From NCBI GenBank assembly GCA_046704385.1, contig JBJKSB010000101.1:29154-93153 (forward strand): a DNA stretch of 64,000 bases, written 5' to 3'. Below the pieces are notes generated by a model, which was not told the origin of the DNA, made no database searches, and worked only from the letters and a program-made list of their open reading frames with translations. Both the position numbers and the translations under genes were made by a program. Source of the DNA: GH45 sp046704385. GTDB lineage: Bacteria; Bacteroidota; Bacteroidia; Bacteroidales; SZUA-534. This document shows positions 17,720 through 26,994 of the stretch, one piece after another (within the stretch, counting starts at the first letter, position 1; every line of letters starts with the position of its first letter).

Positions 17720-18068
17720 TCTAGCATTGCGATAACCAAATGATAGACTGGAAAGTAAGTTTATTATAGTTTGCCGTAGGCTAAAGCCAACGGGTTATTT
17801 AACTACTACCAATTTTAGGGCTTAAGCCCGGATTTGATATTAATAAGTTTCAAACCTCAGCTAAAGCAGACGATAAAAATCCTATATTTTGAACTTAAGC
17901 ATGTGGGAATTAATAATCAATTATATAACCCGCTTATTAAATCTAATTTGCTAAATTTAAACTAGTTGCGAGTTTATAAAGTTCTGTTTAAATACTCATC
18001 GGATGACTTATTTGTAAACAAGTTGCTTAGTCGTCCGATGAGTCTTATGTTACTTAATGAACCTTCTA
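17720..18068. other. 349-bp gap with several palindromes
   Basis: Non-coding. It carries short palindromes at 17773-17793 (GCCGTAGGCT / GCCAACGG pattern) and 17818-17829 (GGGCTTAAGCCC), and most of MITE-like copy B2. These hairpins lie between two converging transcripts and could end both. Confidence 0.65.
17773..17829. repeat. Pair of short palindromes
   Basis: CCGTAGGCTAAAGCCAACGG and, 25 bp later, GGGCTTAAGCCC. A third related motif (CTCAGCTAAAGCAGACG) follows near 17858. They resemble clustered REP-type repeats and may help end the corrinoid operon. Confidence 0.55.
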
Positions 18069-18073
18069 CTAGT
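17959..18073 (-). repeat. MITE-like element, copy B2
   Basis: A 115-bp copy in reverse orientation. Inner arms are at 17994-18008 and 18029-18043 (one mismatch); outer termini are AAACTAG (17959-17965) and ACTAGT (18068-18073). On the minus strand the terminus reads CAC-TAG-TAG, and its first TAG is the stop codon of the thymidylate-synthase-like gene. Confidence 0.88.
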
Positions 18074-18956
18074 GACTGCTGTCGTATCTTTCAATTTTTT
18101 CAAGAATTCCTGGTTCCGCACTTTCGTACATATCCCTAATAAAATCATCATTAAAATTCATGGTTCGTTCGGCCATATCCATTTCAGCAATGCGATCAAA
18201 CAACATTTCTTTTGCTGAGGCAATATCGCGGCCATAAATATGATATGAGTCCGCCTGCCAGTTTAAGCGCCCAAGTTTAACTACTTTACCCGTACGTACT
18301 GCAACTTCGGCGGCAATCACCTCTTTATTGAACTGAATAAAACCGAAGATATTCATAAAACTCGCACCCCATGCATCATTACTCCGGAAGCGGATATTCG
18401 AATTTAACCAGTAAATGCCTTCTTCATCTTCAAGTATGCGGTACCATAACGACTGAAGGCACGGCGGATCATAACATTCAAGGTCAAGATCAGGCATCCA
18501 TGTAATCATCTGTGCCTGTCGGGTATACGGTTGCTTGCAAAGCTTGTCAATTACTCCTTCAATTTGGTCTATTCTAAACGGGCCGACTTTCTCTGAAATT
18601 CCGTCAACCAATTCCTGATGTATGCCGTAATTTTGAAGCCTTCCGTGATACGTATACTCCCATCGGGTATCCTTTTCATCGTTAGTGTTACGAACCCAAT
18701 GGTCTTTAAATCCTTTTAATTCAAGTACATATTCTTTCAGGTTTTCAATACCTCCCGGAAATGCCATATGGATCATGGGATCGGTTTCAGGTTCTAATAT
18801 GGTAATATTAGCTGTGCAATCAAGACTTAATGGGTCGCCCGGTTTGTCGTACTGGGTTTTAAACTGGGTTCCGTTTTTGTAAAGTTGAACTATAGCATGT
18901 TCATAGGCTTCAGCCAGGGTTTTCTCAGTTACTGTTATTACTGGAATATTCAGCAT
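18069..18956 (-). CDS. Divergent thymidylate-synthase-fold protein
   Basis: A 295-residue member of the thymidylate synthase superfamily. The C-terminal two-thirds aligns with ThyA by eye: RIDQIEGVIDKL, the catalytic cysteine Cys166 in DPPCLQSLWYR (ThyA has APCH..FQF), RSNDAWG (ThyA RSCDVFLG), the Asn in FMNIFGF, and HIYGRD (ThyA HLYSNH). The histidine after the catalytic Cys is replaced by Leu and the C-terminal folate-closing tail is not recognisable. The N-terminal 90 residues do not resemble ThyA. It may methylate or hydroxymethylate a pyrimidine nucleotide with an unusual one-carbon donor; proximity to a corrinoid methyl-carrier is suggestive only. The stop codon lies in a MITE terminus. 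Confidence 0.78.
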   Translation of the reverse strand: MLNIPVITVTEKTLAEAYEHAIVQLYKNGTQFKTQYDKPGDPLSLDCTANITILEPETDPMIHMAFPGGIENLKEYVLELKGFKDHWVRNTNDEKDTRWEYTYHGRLQNYGIHQELVDGISEKVGPFRIDQIEGVIDKLCKQPYTRQAQMITWMPDLDLECYDPPCLQSLWYRILEDEEGIYWLNSNIRFRSNDAWGASFMNIFGFIQFNKEVIAAEVAVRTGKVVKLGRLNWQADSYHIYGRDIASAKEMLFDRIAEMDMAERTMNFNDDFIRDMYESAEPGILEKIERYDSSH

Positions 18957-19070
18957 TTTTTCTTTTTTTTATTTGTATTAGCAAATTCTTACCGGACAAT
19001 TTAAAAAATTAAACCTTAAATGAGAGAGGTAAGAATCACCTTTTACTAACACTTTATTAACCTATTAATT

Positions 19071-19090
19071 ATCGGAGTGCGACTTTGACC
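19071..19090. repeat. GCGACT palindrome family, half-copy
   Basis: ATCGGAGTGCGACTT matches the left arm of the copies at 3457 and 20681, but no right arm follows. Probably a decayed copy. Confidence 0.55.
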
Positions 19091-19188
19091 TAATACACGA
19101 ACCTGAATGATTGATTGTCATTTCGATCGAAGAGAGAATTATTCTTTAAACCGGTCACTCAGTGAGTAATGATTTTTAAATAACCGGG

Positions 19189-20466
19189 TTAAAATCCGAG
19201 ACCCAAATGAACAGAAAGGCAATTAGTCTGGTATTTATGGCTGCGGGTTTTTTTATACGCCGTATTAAATGTCAACCGGTTATCGCTTACATCTTCAAGC
19301 ATTAAATCGTTAAAAAACTGATACCGAAAATTAATAAATGCTGATAATTTGGAATTTAGCTTGTAGCTTGACCCCAGATCAACCAACCAACCGCCGTTGC
19401 GAAATTTGTAGTTGGTCGATTCCAGGTCGCCAAAATCCTGAACCCCGTCATTTCTTAAATATCTGCCCTGGTATGTTATAGCCGATTTAAATATATAGCT
19501 GAACTCTTTTCCGGCATCAATATTATATGAAAATTTTTTCTGCTGAATTTTGTATTTAAGTAACAAGGGCACACCAAACGATTTATTTTCAATATTAAGA
19601 TTTTCAATAATATATGGTTGATCAGAAAAAACCTGGTTATAGTCAGTGCTTTTTAAATTAAATTCAATTTGAAACGAAAAGGTATTGCTGATTAAAGTCA
19701 GAGGTATATTATGGTAAATTCCCAGCATAAAACTATGGGCTACAGTTGATTCAATAAGGTATTCGGGAACCCGGGCTTTCGAAATTTGTACACCGGTATA
19801 AAATCCTGTGGTTGGTTTTATCGCTCTTAAATCCTTTTCATAGTTAAGACAATTTGTATTCGGGCATGAATTTTTATTATATTCTTTTACCAAATCCATC
19901 ATTGGCTTTTGCTTGTATTCCAACTCGTAAATTTTCCTCCTTAAAGTCCCGTCATCTTCAAAAATGCTTAACAGGGAATCTTTATAAGCAAATGAATGTA
20001 TAATATATCGTTTGTTGTAAAATTCCGATCCGTTAGCTTCAGGTGGTAATATGGTTATCTGATCGTTTAATAAGCCAATTACCCTGCCATCGGATTTTTT
20101 AAGATAGTACAGTGCCTCATTGTTTTTCCAGTAATAATACAATGAAATATTTCCGTCAACCAAAACTTCGGCAAATCGGGGTTGATAAGTTCCGTTTATT
20201 AAAACCTGCTGTGAGCTGTAATACTTGCCGCCTGTAAACTTGTATGCTTTGATTTCGCCCGGTTTAAAATATTTTGGTTTGCTTTTGCGATTCGCTTTGT
20301 ATTTACACAGGTTTGAATTTTTAATTTCTCCACCATCCCTGATGAAACCATTTATGGTATCATTTTTAAGGGTAACAATTTTCCCTTCCTTATAGTAGGT
20401 CTGGGCTTCCGATTGTATTGTTAAAAACAAGGCAAACAGGAATAAATAGAAGTTAGTTTTATTCAT
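19189..20466 (-). CDS. Predicted outer-membrane barrel protein of unknown function
   Basis: A 425-residue exported protein. The signal peptide ends around SEAQ (residues 1-21). Residues about 25-130 form a beta-rich domain opening with KEGKIVTLKNDTINGFI and FKPGEIKAYKFTGGKYY, a pattern common in Bacteroidota proteins of unknown role. From about residue 205 alternating strands (TGFYTGVQISKA, LMLGIYHNIPLT, WLVDLGSSYKL, FINFRYQF) end in SVHLGLGF, an aromatic C-terminus typical of outer-membrane barrels. It is monocistronic. A CAAAAATA sequence at 20497-20504 reads TATTTTTG on the minus strand and fits the -7 consensus. No enzymatic motif. Confidence 0.75.
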   Translation of the reverse strand: MNKTNFYLFLFALFLTIQSEAQTYYKEGKIVTLKNDTINGFIRDGGEIKNSNLCKYKANRKSKPKYFKPGEIKAYKFTGGKYYSSQQVLINGTYQPRFAEVLVDGNISLYYYWKNNEALYYLKKSDGRVIGLLNDQITILPPEANGSEFYNKRYIIHSFAYKDSLLSIFEDDGTLRRKIYELEYKQKPMMDLVKEYNKNSCPNTNCLNYEKDLRAIKPTTGFYTGVQISKARVPEYLIESTVAHSFMLGIYHNIPLTLISNTFSFQIEFNLKSTDYNQVFSDQPYIIENLNIENKSFGVPLLLKYKIQQKKFSYNIDAGKEFSYIFKSAITYQGRYLRNDGVQDFGDLESTNYKFRNGGWLVDLGSSYKLNSKLSAFINFRYQFFNDLMLEDVSDNRLTFNTAYKKTRSHKYQTNCLSVHLGLGF

Positions 20467-20841
20467 TTTTAATGGTTTTTAAGAGTAAGTATATAACAAA
20501 AATACAATTATAGAATTACTACGATCGCAGCGTAATATGCAACAATTTAATAAAAATAAATAGGATTTAAAATATTGAAACTTCGTGGCTAAAAGTATAT
20601 TCGATTTTAATTAGTACTTATATTGCTTGATCCCCAGCACCTTAATTTAATATTTAGCCAATATAATATTTTGGGTGTAAAATCGGAGTGCGACTTCGAG
20701 TCGCGCCCCGATTGGGTTTAGAGTAACGCAAAACTTCATCCTTGACTTGACTCTAGCAGAATGTTCATTAAGTGACATAAAACTCATCGGATTACTAAAA
20801 TGCTGGTTTATAAATAAGTCATCCCATGAGTTTTAAATAGG
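20467..20841. other. 375-bp gap with two repeat families
   Basis: Non-coding between two minus-strand genes. It holds GCGACT palindrome copy 2 (20681-20713), most of MITE-like copy B3 (20753-20857), and a possible -7 box for the barrel gene (20497-20504). The rest is AT-rich. Confidence 0.7.
20681..20713. repeat. GCGACT palindrome family, copy 2
   Basis: Arms AATCGGAGTGCGACT (20681-20695) and AGTCGCGCCCCGATT (20699-20713) with a 3-nt loop. The two mismatches fall at the same arm positions as in copy 1, so the asymmetry is conserved. Confidence 0.82.
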
Positions 20842-20857
20842 CTATTTTTTAATGAAC
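20753..20857 (+). repeat. MITE-like element, copy B3
   Basis: A diverged copy of about 105 bp: CTAG at 20753, GTTCATTAAGT, inner arms 20782-20796 and 20817-20831 (two mismatches), loop with CTGGTTTATAAAT, and a right outer arm AATGAAC ending at 20857. The right end includes the last codons and the TAG stop (20842-20844) of the BspA-like gene. Confidence 0.82.
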
Positions 20858-23800
20858 TTTTTATTCATTATCATCTGACCATTTTTATCAGTTGCCTGGA
20901 TGAGATATATACCTGTTTTGAAATCCGATAAATTGATTTTAGTATTATTTATTTGGTCTTCTTTTGTAAATACTTTTAAACCATTTAAATTGAAAAAACT
21001 AATGTTGATTTCTTCTTCGGTATCACCTTTAATAAATAAAAATTGGCTGACAGGATTAGGATATATTGATAATGTTGTTTTTGGAACATAGTTATTAACC
21101 CCATTTACTTTCACCAGTTCATACCAGGTGTTAAAATCAGTAATTATGTCACCATTGTGATATACATTATCATTTTGATCTATCCAATCATTACTATATG
21201 GATTGTTGGGCAAATTGAGTTGTGACAGGTTGTTATCACTAAAAGCATATACGCCTAAATACCTGAGGCTGTCGGGTAGTACCGCACTAGAGATTTTATT
21301 ATCAGCAAAAGCCGAGCTGTTTATGCATTTAACTCCGACCGGTATTTCAATATTCTCAATTTGATTCCAACCAAAAGCATTAATACCAATAGTATCCATT
21401 GTTTTCGGCAAATCAACTCCAACGAGGTATTTGCCATTAAATGACTGAAAAATACCTTCTGCATATGGACCATCACTGTTCTCTTTCCATATTTCGCCAA
21501 TACTTACCACTTGTTGCCCATCCAGGGTATCAGGAATTACAATATAATGCGATCGGTAATCATATGTGCTGGCAGTTATTACACCCTTGGTAACCACAAC
21601 ATCATCATCCGTTAAAGTGTATTTGATTAAAGCAGTATAACTGTTCCAAAGACTGCTAACAACATCGCCTCCATTAAAATGGTTAGGTTGTTCGTTATCA
21701 TCGTACCAGTAAACAAAGTCATCGGTAGCAGGGTTAGGCAAGTTAAACTGTGTAAGCTTACAATCAACAAATGCCCCTGAACCGATAAAGGTCACGCTGT
21801 CAGGAATATCAACTGTAGTAAGCTGATTTCCCTGAAAAGCTGTGTTATTAATGTATCTTAAACCTTCCGGAAGTACAATTTCGTCTATTCGATTCCATTC
21901 GAATGCTGCTTGTCCAATAGTGTCGAGCGATTCGGGTAAATCAACTCCAACAAGGTAATTATCACCAAAAGATTGGAAAATACCTTCCGCATATGGGCCA
22001 TCGCTGTTCTCTTTCCATAATTCGCCAATACTTACCACTTGTTGCCCATCAAGGGTATCCGGAATTACAATATAACGCGATCTGTAATCATAAGTACTGG
22101 CGGTTATTACACCGTTAGTTACCACTACATCTGAATCAGTTAAGGTGTATTTTATTAATGCCGTGTATGAAGGCGAAAAATCAGTAATGATATCTCCACC
22201 TTTATAACGTGTTTGTGGGTCGAAATTATCGTACCAGTATATAAAATCGCTGGTTTCCGGTGTTGGCAGTACAATTGAGTCAAGCGGGCAATCTTTAAAT
22301 GCTCCTTCACCAATGTATGTGACAGTGTTGGGTAAGTTTACCGCGGTTAACAAATTGCTTTGAAATGCACTGCCTTTTATCGCTTTTAATCCTGCCGGAA
22401 AGTTAATTTCTGTAAGGTCGTTCCAAATAAAAGCTGAAGAACCAATAGAATCAAGAGTTGAGGGCAAATCTACTCCTATGAGTTTCTTGGCGCCATCGGT
22501 TTCGAACATGCCTCTAATGTGCGATCCATTTTCATCGGGAACCCAATTTTCACGTATCGATTTTACTGCCTGACCATCTAAAGTATCCGGAATTACCAAA
22601 TACCTCGATTGGAAATGGAAAGTTGTACTTATCATAGCTTCGTTTTCCATCACAACATCATCATCGGTTAGCGTGTATTTATTAAGTGCTGTATAATCCG
22701 TCCAAAGATCAGTCACGGTATCCCCGCCATTATAATGATTTTCTGGGTTATTTGAATCATACCAGTATAAAAAGTCATCATTGTCAGGATCAGGTAGTTC
22801 AAATTCGGTCATGTCACATTCGGCAAATGCAGCATTTCCAATATAACTTACACTTACCGGTACGGTGACGTTACTTACCTGGTTGGCCCGAAAAGCATCG
22901 CTTTCAATAAATTTCACACCAAGAGGAATGTTTAATATTTCAATTTGGTTCCAGCCAAAGGCTGATTTACCAACGGTATCCATGGTCGATGGTAAATCGA
23001 CACCAATTAAATGATTATCCTGGAACATACCTTTTTGATATGGGCCATCTGCACTTTGTGCCCATGTTTCGGATATGCTTCGAACCGGCTGATCGTCCAA
23101 CGTATCAGGTATTACAATATAAGCCGAGTGGTTATCATAACTGGTACTGGTAATCACTCCATTTTCAACTACTACATCATCATCGGTTAAAGTATATTTA
23201 ATTAAAGCCGTATAACTTTTATACAAATCAGTTACGATTTGTCCGGCCTGGTAATGAACAATTGGATTCTGGTTGTCGTACCAAAACAGAAAATTATTGC
23301 TTTGGGGCGTTGGTAAAGTTATTTCTGTGAGTGTATTATTTACAAAAGCACCTTCACCAATATTCACCACACTGTTGGGAATTGATAGAGTACTTAAATG
23401 ATTCCAGTTGAAAGCCCATCGGTTAATTGAAGTAATATTTTCAGGTATTTCAAGCTGGGTAATGTTGCAGCCATCGAATGCATTATCATAAATGGTTTTA
23501 ACTTTTGGGCCTATAAAATCAATTATCTGTTGGTTCCCACCGTACGAACCAATTATGGTACTATCGGTTGCTCCGTTTGCATCTACAAAATAGAAAATAC
23601 CGTCAAAAGTTTTACCATTTAATTTTTGTAAACGGTTGCTATTAAATACAGCTAGTTTTGTGGGTATACTGTCCGGTAAAGTAAGGCTGTCGAGAAAATT
23701 GTTCTGAAAAGCCCAGTTATCGATGAATTTAACACCAGCAGGTATATTTACGTAGCTAAGTTTGTTTCCTGCAAAAGTGTACTCGCCAATTGTGTCGAGG

Positions 23801-26800
23801 GTAGCCGGTAATTCAATTTCCAAAAGCCCTTTATTATTAAACATGCCAGCAATATAATTATTACCATCCTGGTCCTGCAGTATGAGCGAATTGATTTTTA
23901 TAACTTCCTGCCCATCAAGTGTTGAAGGGATTACCAAATATTTTGAATCGAAATTATAACTGCAGCTGGTTATACAGCCATTTTCCATTACTACTTCATC
24001 ATCGGTCAATGTGTGTTTGTATAGTGCAGTATATGATTCGTTCAAATTATCAATCGAATCGCCCCCGTTGTATTTATTTAGTTGACTATCATACCAATAT
24101 GCAAAATCTGTATTACTTGGTGCCGGGAGTTTAATTTTCTTTAAAATGTTCCATTCAAACGCCCTCGGACCCATATATTTCAAACCATCAGGAAGAGTTA
24201 CATCTGAGAGTTTGTTAGAGTTGAATGCACTTTCGTCAATTACTTTAACTCCATCAGGAATTACAATATTTTTAAGATTGTTCCATCCAAAAGCATTCAT
24301 GCCAATGGAATCGAGTGTTGCAGGAAGCTGAACGGAAGCCAGATCTTTCGACTGAAAAACACCTTCAATATAAGGGCCATCAGCATTTTCTTTCATGATT
24401 CCATGAATTGCGATTACTGCCTGGTTGTCAAGGGTATCCGGAATTATGATATGTTTATCGCGAAAATTGTAGCTACAACTCACAATAGCCCCATTTACAA
24501 CTTCAACATCATCATCAGTAAGTGTATATAAATATTGAGCTGTGTAAGCGTTGTTCAGGCTAAAAATTTCAGTGCCACCCGGGTAAATAACATCGATATT
24601 GTCTCGCCATTCAATAAAGTTCGGATTGGATGGGTTAGGTAACACCAATGAAATTAAACCCGGGTTGTCAGAAAAAGCTGAATAGCCAATATACCTTAAA
24701 CTATCTGGGAATGTTATTTGGGTCAGGTTATTGTGACTAAAAGAATGTTCGCCAATTTGTAATATTGAACCAGGCAAGTTTAATGTCTTAATGTTACGGT
24801 TGTCAAACAACCCTCCAATATCATTTCCTGAATCATCGCGACTTTCACGTGTCCCTATTACTACCTGATTTTGTAATACCCTGGGTATGGTAATTATGTT
24901 AGCCCTAATGTCATAATTAACGCTCATAATTATCCCACCAACAATTTCGATTTCAGCATCGGTAAGCGTGTGTTCCACATCAGCAATATATGAGGTAGTT
25001 AAATTGGTTACCCAGGTGTCTATATTGTGATCGATACCATATCCATCAACCCATTTTATAAAGCCTGGTACAGTAGGTTGGTGTAGGTAAAGCGAATCAA
25101 GGCCTGTATTATTGGTAAATGCATTTTTGCCGATGCTACTTACAGATTCAGGTAATGAAAGATCGGCCTGGGTCAGACTATTGTTAATGAAAGCGGAGGC
25201 CCCAATTATTTTAAGTCCGTCATTTAAGGTTAACGATGTCAGTTGATTATACTCAAACGCTTTATCGCCAATTTTGTCAACACTGGCAGGTATATTAATG
25301 CTGGTTAACTTGTTGTTACTAAATGCACCATTATCAATAATTTTCAAGTTTGAGGGCAGCGTAAGTGTACTTATAAGGTTGGTGGCAAACGCCCCTTTTC
25401 CTATGGTGATGATTCCTGAAGGAAGACTGAACGAGGTAAGTTTGTTGTTGTTAAATACCCCGTCGTTTATTTCGGTTAAGGCATCCGACAGGGTAATGTT
25501 TGTTAAAAGGTTGTTGGCAAATGCCGATGATTTTATAATGGTTACACTGTTTGGAATTACCAGTGTACTGAGCTGGTTATTGTCGAAAGCATTTTCATCA
25601 ATTTCAACCAGTCCGTCAGGTAAAGTTATATCAGTAATCGAATTCGATGCAAAACCGTGATTCTCAATAAGAGTTACTGTAGAAGGAATTTCAACTGTTG
25701 TAAGGCTGGATCCGGAAAAAGCGTAAAGCCCAATAGTAGTAAGATTTGACGGTAGAATTGAAGCCGTGATTTGTGTCGCTGATCCGGCATAGGAAATTAC
25801 CCGGGTGCTATCAATTCCACCTCCCGATTTTAAAGCATAAATTATTCCATCGGTTGGGTTCCCGTTAAGAGTGGTAATGGTATTCATGTTCACAAAACCT
25901 CCACCTAAATAATTTACTGTTGAAGGTATCGCAATGCTTGTCAGGTTATTATTATAGAAAGCCTTTTCAGCGATATATTCCAAACCTTTATTTAACTCAA
26001 GTTGTGAAATATTGTTATCACCAAAAGCTTCGTCCCCTATGCTTTTGACATTATTGGGTAAAATTACGGAAGTAAGCCCATTGTTATTAAATGCCCAACC
26101 ATTAATATTGGTAACGGTTTCGGGGATAAAATCGATTACATTGGCAACCCCACCGTATGAGGCAATAGCCGTATTGTTTATCGACCCATCTTCGTTTCTT
26201 GCGTAAATAATACCTTGCGAGGGTTGCCCGTTAAGCATGGTTATAGCGTTGTTATTAAAGGCCTCGTAAAGGTTTGTCAGACTAGTAGGTAAGTTCAGCG
26301 AACTAATTTGGTTGTTGCCAAAAGCTTCCGATTCAATAACGGTTACACCTTCAGGAATGTCAACCGAAGTTAGTTTATTGTTATAAAAGGAATTAGACTT
26401 TATTTGGCTAACACCTGATCCCAGCGTCAAACTTGATATCTTATTATTTTGAAATACGCTACTCCCCAGATTAGTAATACTATTTGGGAGGTTAAGACTT
26501 GTTAAATAGTTGTCACCAAAGGCATAATCGCCAATGTTTAAGATGCCCTCATTAAGAGTTAATGAGTTAAGATTGTTAAATTCAAAAGAATGTTTATCTA
26601 TGGATTGAACACCAGATGGGATTGACAAGGAAGTTATCTGGTTATGATAAAAGGCACTCTCTCCAATGCTTGTTATCGTAGCCGGCAAGTTTAACGTACT
26701 CAGATGCTGTTCCTGAAAGGCTTCATAACCTATGGTTTCAAGGCCATCCGGTAGTTGTATAGCTGTAATTATATTGGTGCCGATGTTTTGGAAAACATTG

Positions 26801-26994
26801 TCGCCAATACCAGTAATTTTCTGATGGTCTAATGAATCGGGAATAATAATTGATGAAACAGAAAAATCGTAGCTGCAACTTACTATGGTTCCATTAACCA
26901 CTTCGGTTTCGCTATCGGTAAGTGTGTGCTGTGCCTGTAATTCCTGGTAAAATAAAAAACACAGGAACACCATTAGGAATCCTGGCTTACTCAT
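20842..26994 (-). CDS. Giant BspA-like leucine-rich-repeat protein with T9SS sorting domain
   Basis: A 2050-residue secreted surface protein. The signal peptide ends ELQAQ (about residue 21). The body is built of BspA/TpLRR-type repeats (patterns such as SIGDxAFxxNxLTSLxIP). Eight headers of the form YTLTDDDVVVxNG...IPDTLDGQ mark modules starting near residues 22, 673, 821, 995, 1265, 1438, 1615 and 1791. The last two headers are nearly identical in protein and DNA. The C-terminal ~75 residues (SIYPNPVSQFLFIKG ... MIMNKKFIKK) are a T9SS type A sorting domain. BspA-type repeats mediate adhesion to host or matrix proteins in other bacteria; here that is inference. A good promoter lies at 27051-27081. 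Confidence 0.93.
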   Translation of the reverse strand: MSKPGFLMVFLCFLFYQELQAQHTLTDSETEVVNGTIVSCSYDFSVSSIIIPDSLDHQKITGIGDNVFQNIGTNIITAIQLPDGLETIGYEAFQEQHLSTLNLPATITSIGESAFYHNQITSLSIPSGVQSIDKHSFEFNNLNSLTLNEGILNIGDYAFGDNYLTSLNLPNSITNLGSSVFQNNKISSLTLGSGVSQIKSNSFYNNKLTSVDIPEGVTVIESEAFGNNQISSLNLPTSLTNLYEAFNNNAITMLNGQPSQGIIYARNEDGSINNTAIASYGGVANVIDFIPETVTNINGWAFNNNGLTSVILPNNVKSIGDEAFGDNNISQLELNKGLEYIAEKAFYNNNLTSIAIPSTVNYLGGGFVNMNTITTLNGNPTDGIIYALKSGGGIDSTRVISYAGSATQITASILPSNLTTIGLYAFSGSSLTTVEIPSTVTLIENHGFASNSITDITLPDGLVEIDENAFDNNQLSTLVIPNSVTIIKSSAFANNLLTNITLSDALTEINDGVFNNNKLTSFSLPSGIITIGKGAFATNLISTLTLPSNLKIIDNGAFSNNKLTSINIPASVDKIGDKAFEYNQLTSLTLNDGLKIIGASAFINNSLTQADLSLPESVSSIGKNAFTNNTGLDSLYLHQPTVPGFIKWVDGYGIDHNIDTWVTNLTTSYIADVEHTLTDAEIEIVGGIIMSVNYDIRANIITIPRVLQNQVVIGTRESRDDSGNDIGGLFDNRNIKTLNLPGSILQIGEHSFSHNNLTQITFPDSLRYIGYSAFSDNPGLISLVLPNPSNPNFIEWRDNIDVIYPGGTEIFSLNNAYTAQYLYTLTDDDVEVVNGAIVSCSYNFRDKHIIIPDTLDNQAVIAIHGIMKENADGPYIEGVFQSKDLASVQLPATLDSIGMNAFGWNNLKNIVIPDGVKVIDESAFNSNKLSDVTLPDGLKYMGPRAFEWNILKKIKLPAPSNTDFAYWYDSQLNKYNGGDSIDNLNESYTALYKHTLTDDEVVMENGCITSCSYNFDSKYLVIPSTLDGQEVIKINSLILQDQDGNNYIAGMFNNKGLLEIELPATLDTIGEYTFAGNKLSYVNIPAGVKFIDNWAFQNNFLDSLTLPDSIPTKLAVFNSNRLQKLNGKTFDGIFYFVDANGATDSTIIGSYGGNQQIIDFIGPKVKTIYDNAFDGCNITQLEIPENITSINRWAFNWNHLSTLSIPNSVVNIGEGAFVNNTLTEITLPTPQSNNFLFWYDNQNPIVHYQAGQIVTDLYKSYTALIKYTLTDDDVVVENGVITSTSYDNHSAYIVIPDTLDDQPVRSISETWAQSADGPYQKGMFQDNHLIGVDLPSTMDTVGKSAFGWNQIEILNIPLGVKFIESDAFRANQVSNVTVPVSVSYIGNAAFAECDMTEFELPDPDNDDFLYWYDSNNPENHYNGGDTVTDLWTDYTALNKYTLTDDDVVMENEAMISTTFHFQSRYLVIPDTLDGQAVKSIRENWVPDENGSHIRGMFETDGAKKLIGVDLPSTLDSIGSSAFIWNDLTEINFPAGLKAIKGSAFQSNLLTAVNLPNTVTYIGEGAFKDCPLDSIVLPTPETSDFIYWYDNFDPQTRYKGGDIITDFSPSYTALIKYTLTDSDVVVTNGVITASTYDYRSRYIVIPDTLDGQQVVSIGELWKENSDGPYAEGIFQSFGDNYLVGVDLPESLDTIGQAAFEWNRIDEIVLPEGLRYINNTAFQGNQLTTVDIPDSVTFIGSGAFVDCKLTQFNLPNPATDDFVYWYDDNEQPNHFNGGDVVSSLWNSYTALIKYTLTDDDVVVTKGVITASTYDYRSHYIVIPDTLDGQQVVSIGEIWKENSDGPYAEGIFQSFNGKYLVGVDLPKTMDTIGINAFGWNQIENIEIPVGVKCINSSAFADNKISSAVLPDSLRYLGVYAFSDNNLSQLNLPNNPYSNDWIDQNDNVYHNGDIITDFNTWYELVKVNGVNNYVPKTTLSIYPNPVSQFLFIKGDTEEEINISFFNLNGLKVFTKEDQINNTKINLSDFKTGIYLIQATDKNGQMIMNKKFIKK

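Noticed and set aside
16144..20857. Repeated ACTCATCGGATGACT units as a possible CRISPR array
   Set aside because: The units are dispersed over kilobases in both orientations with genes between them, are palindromic as pairs, and have no regular spacers or cas genes.
22686..26206. Several plus-strand open frames across the BspA-like gene
   Set aside because: They are antisense shadows produced by repeated codons of the leucine-rich repeats and show no domains of their own.
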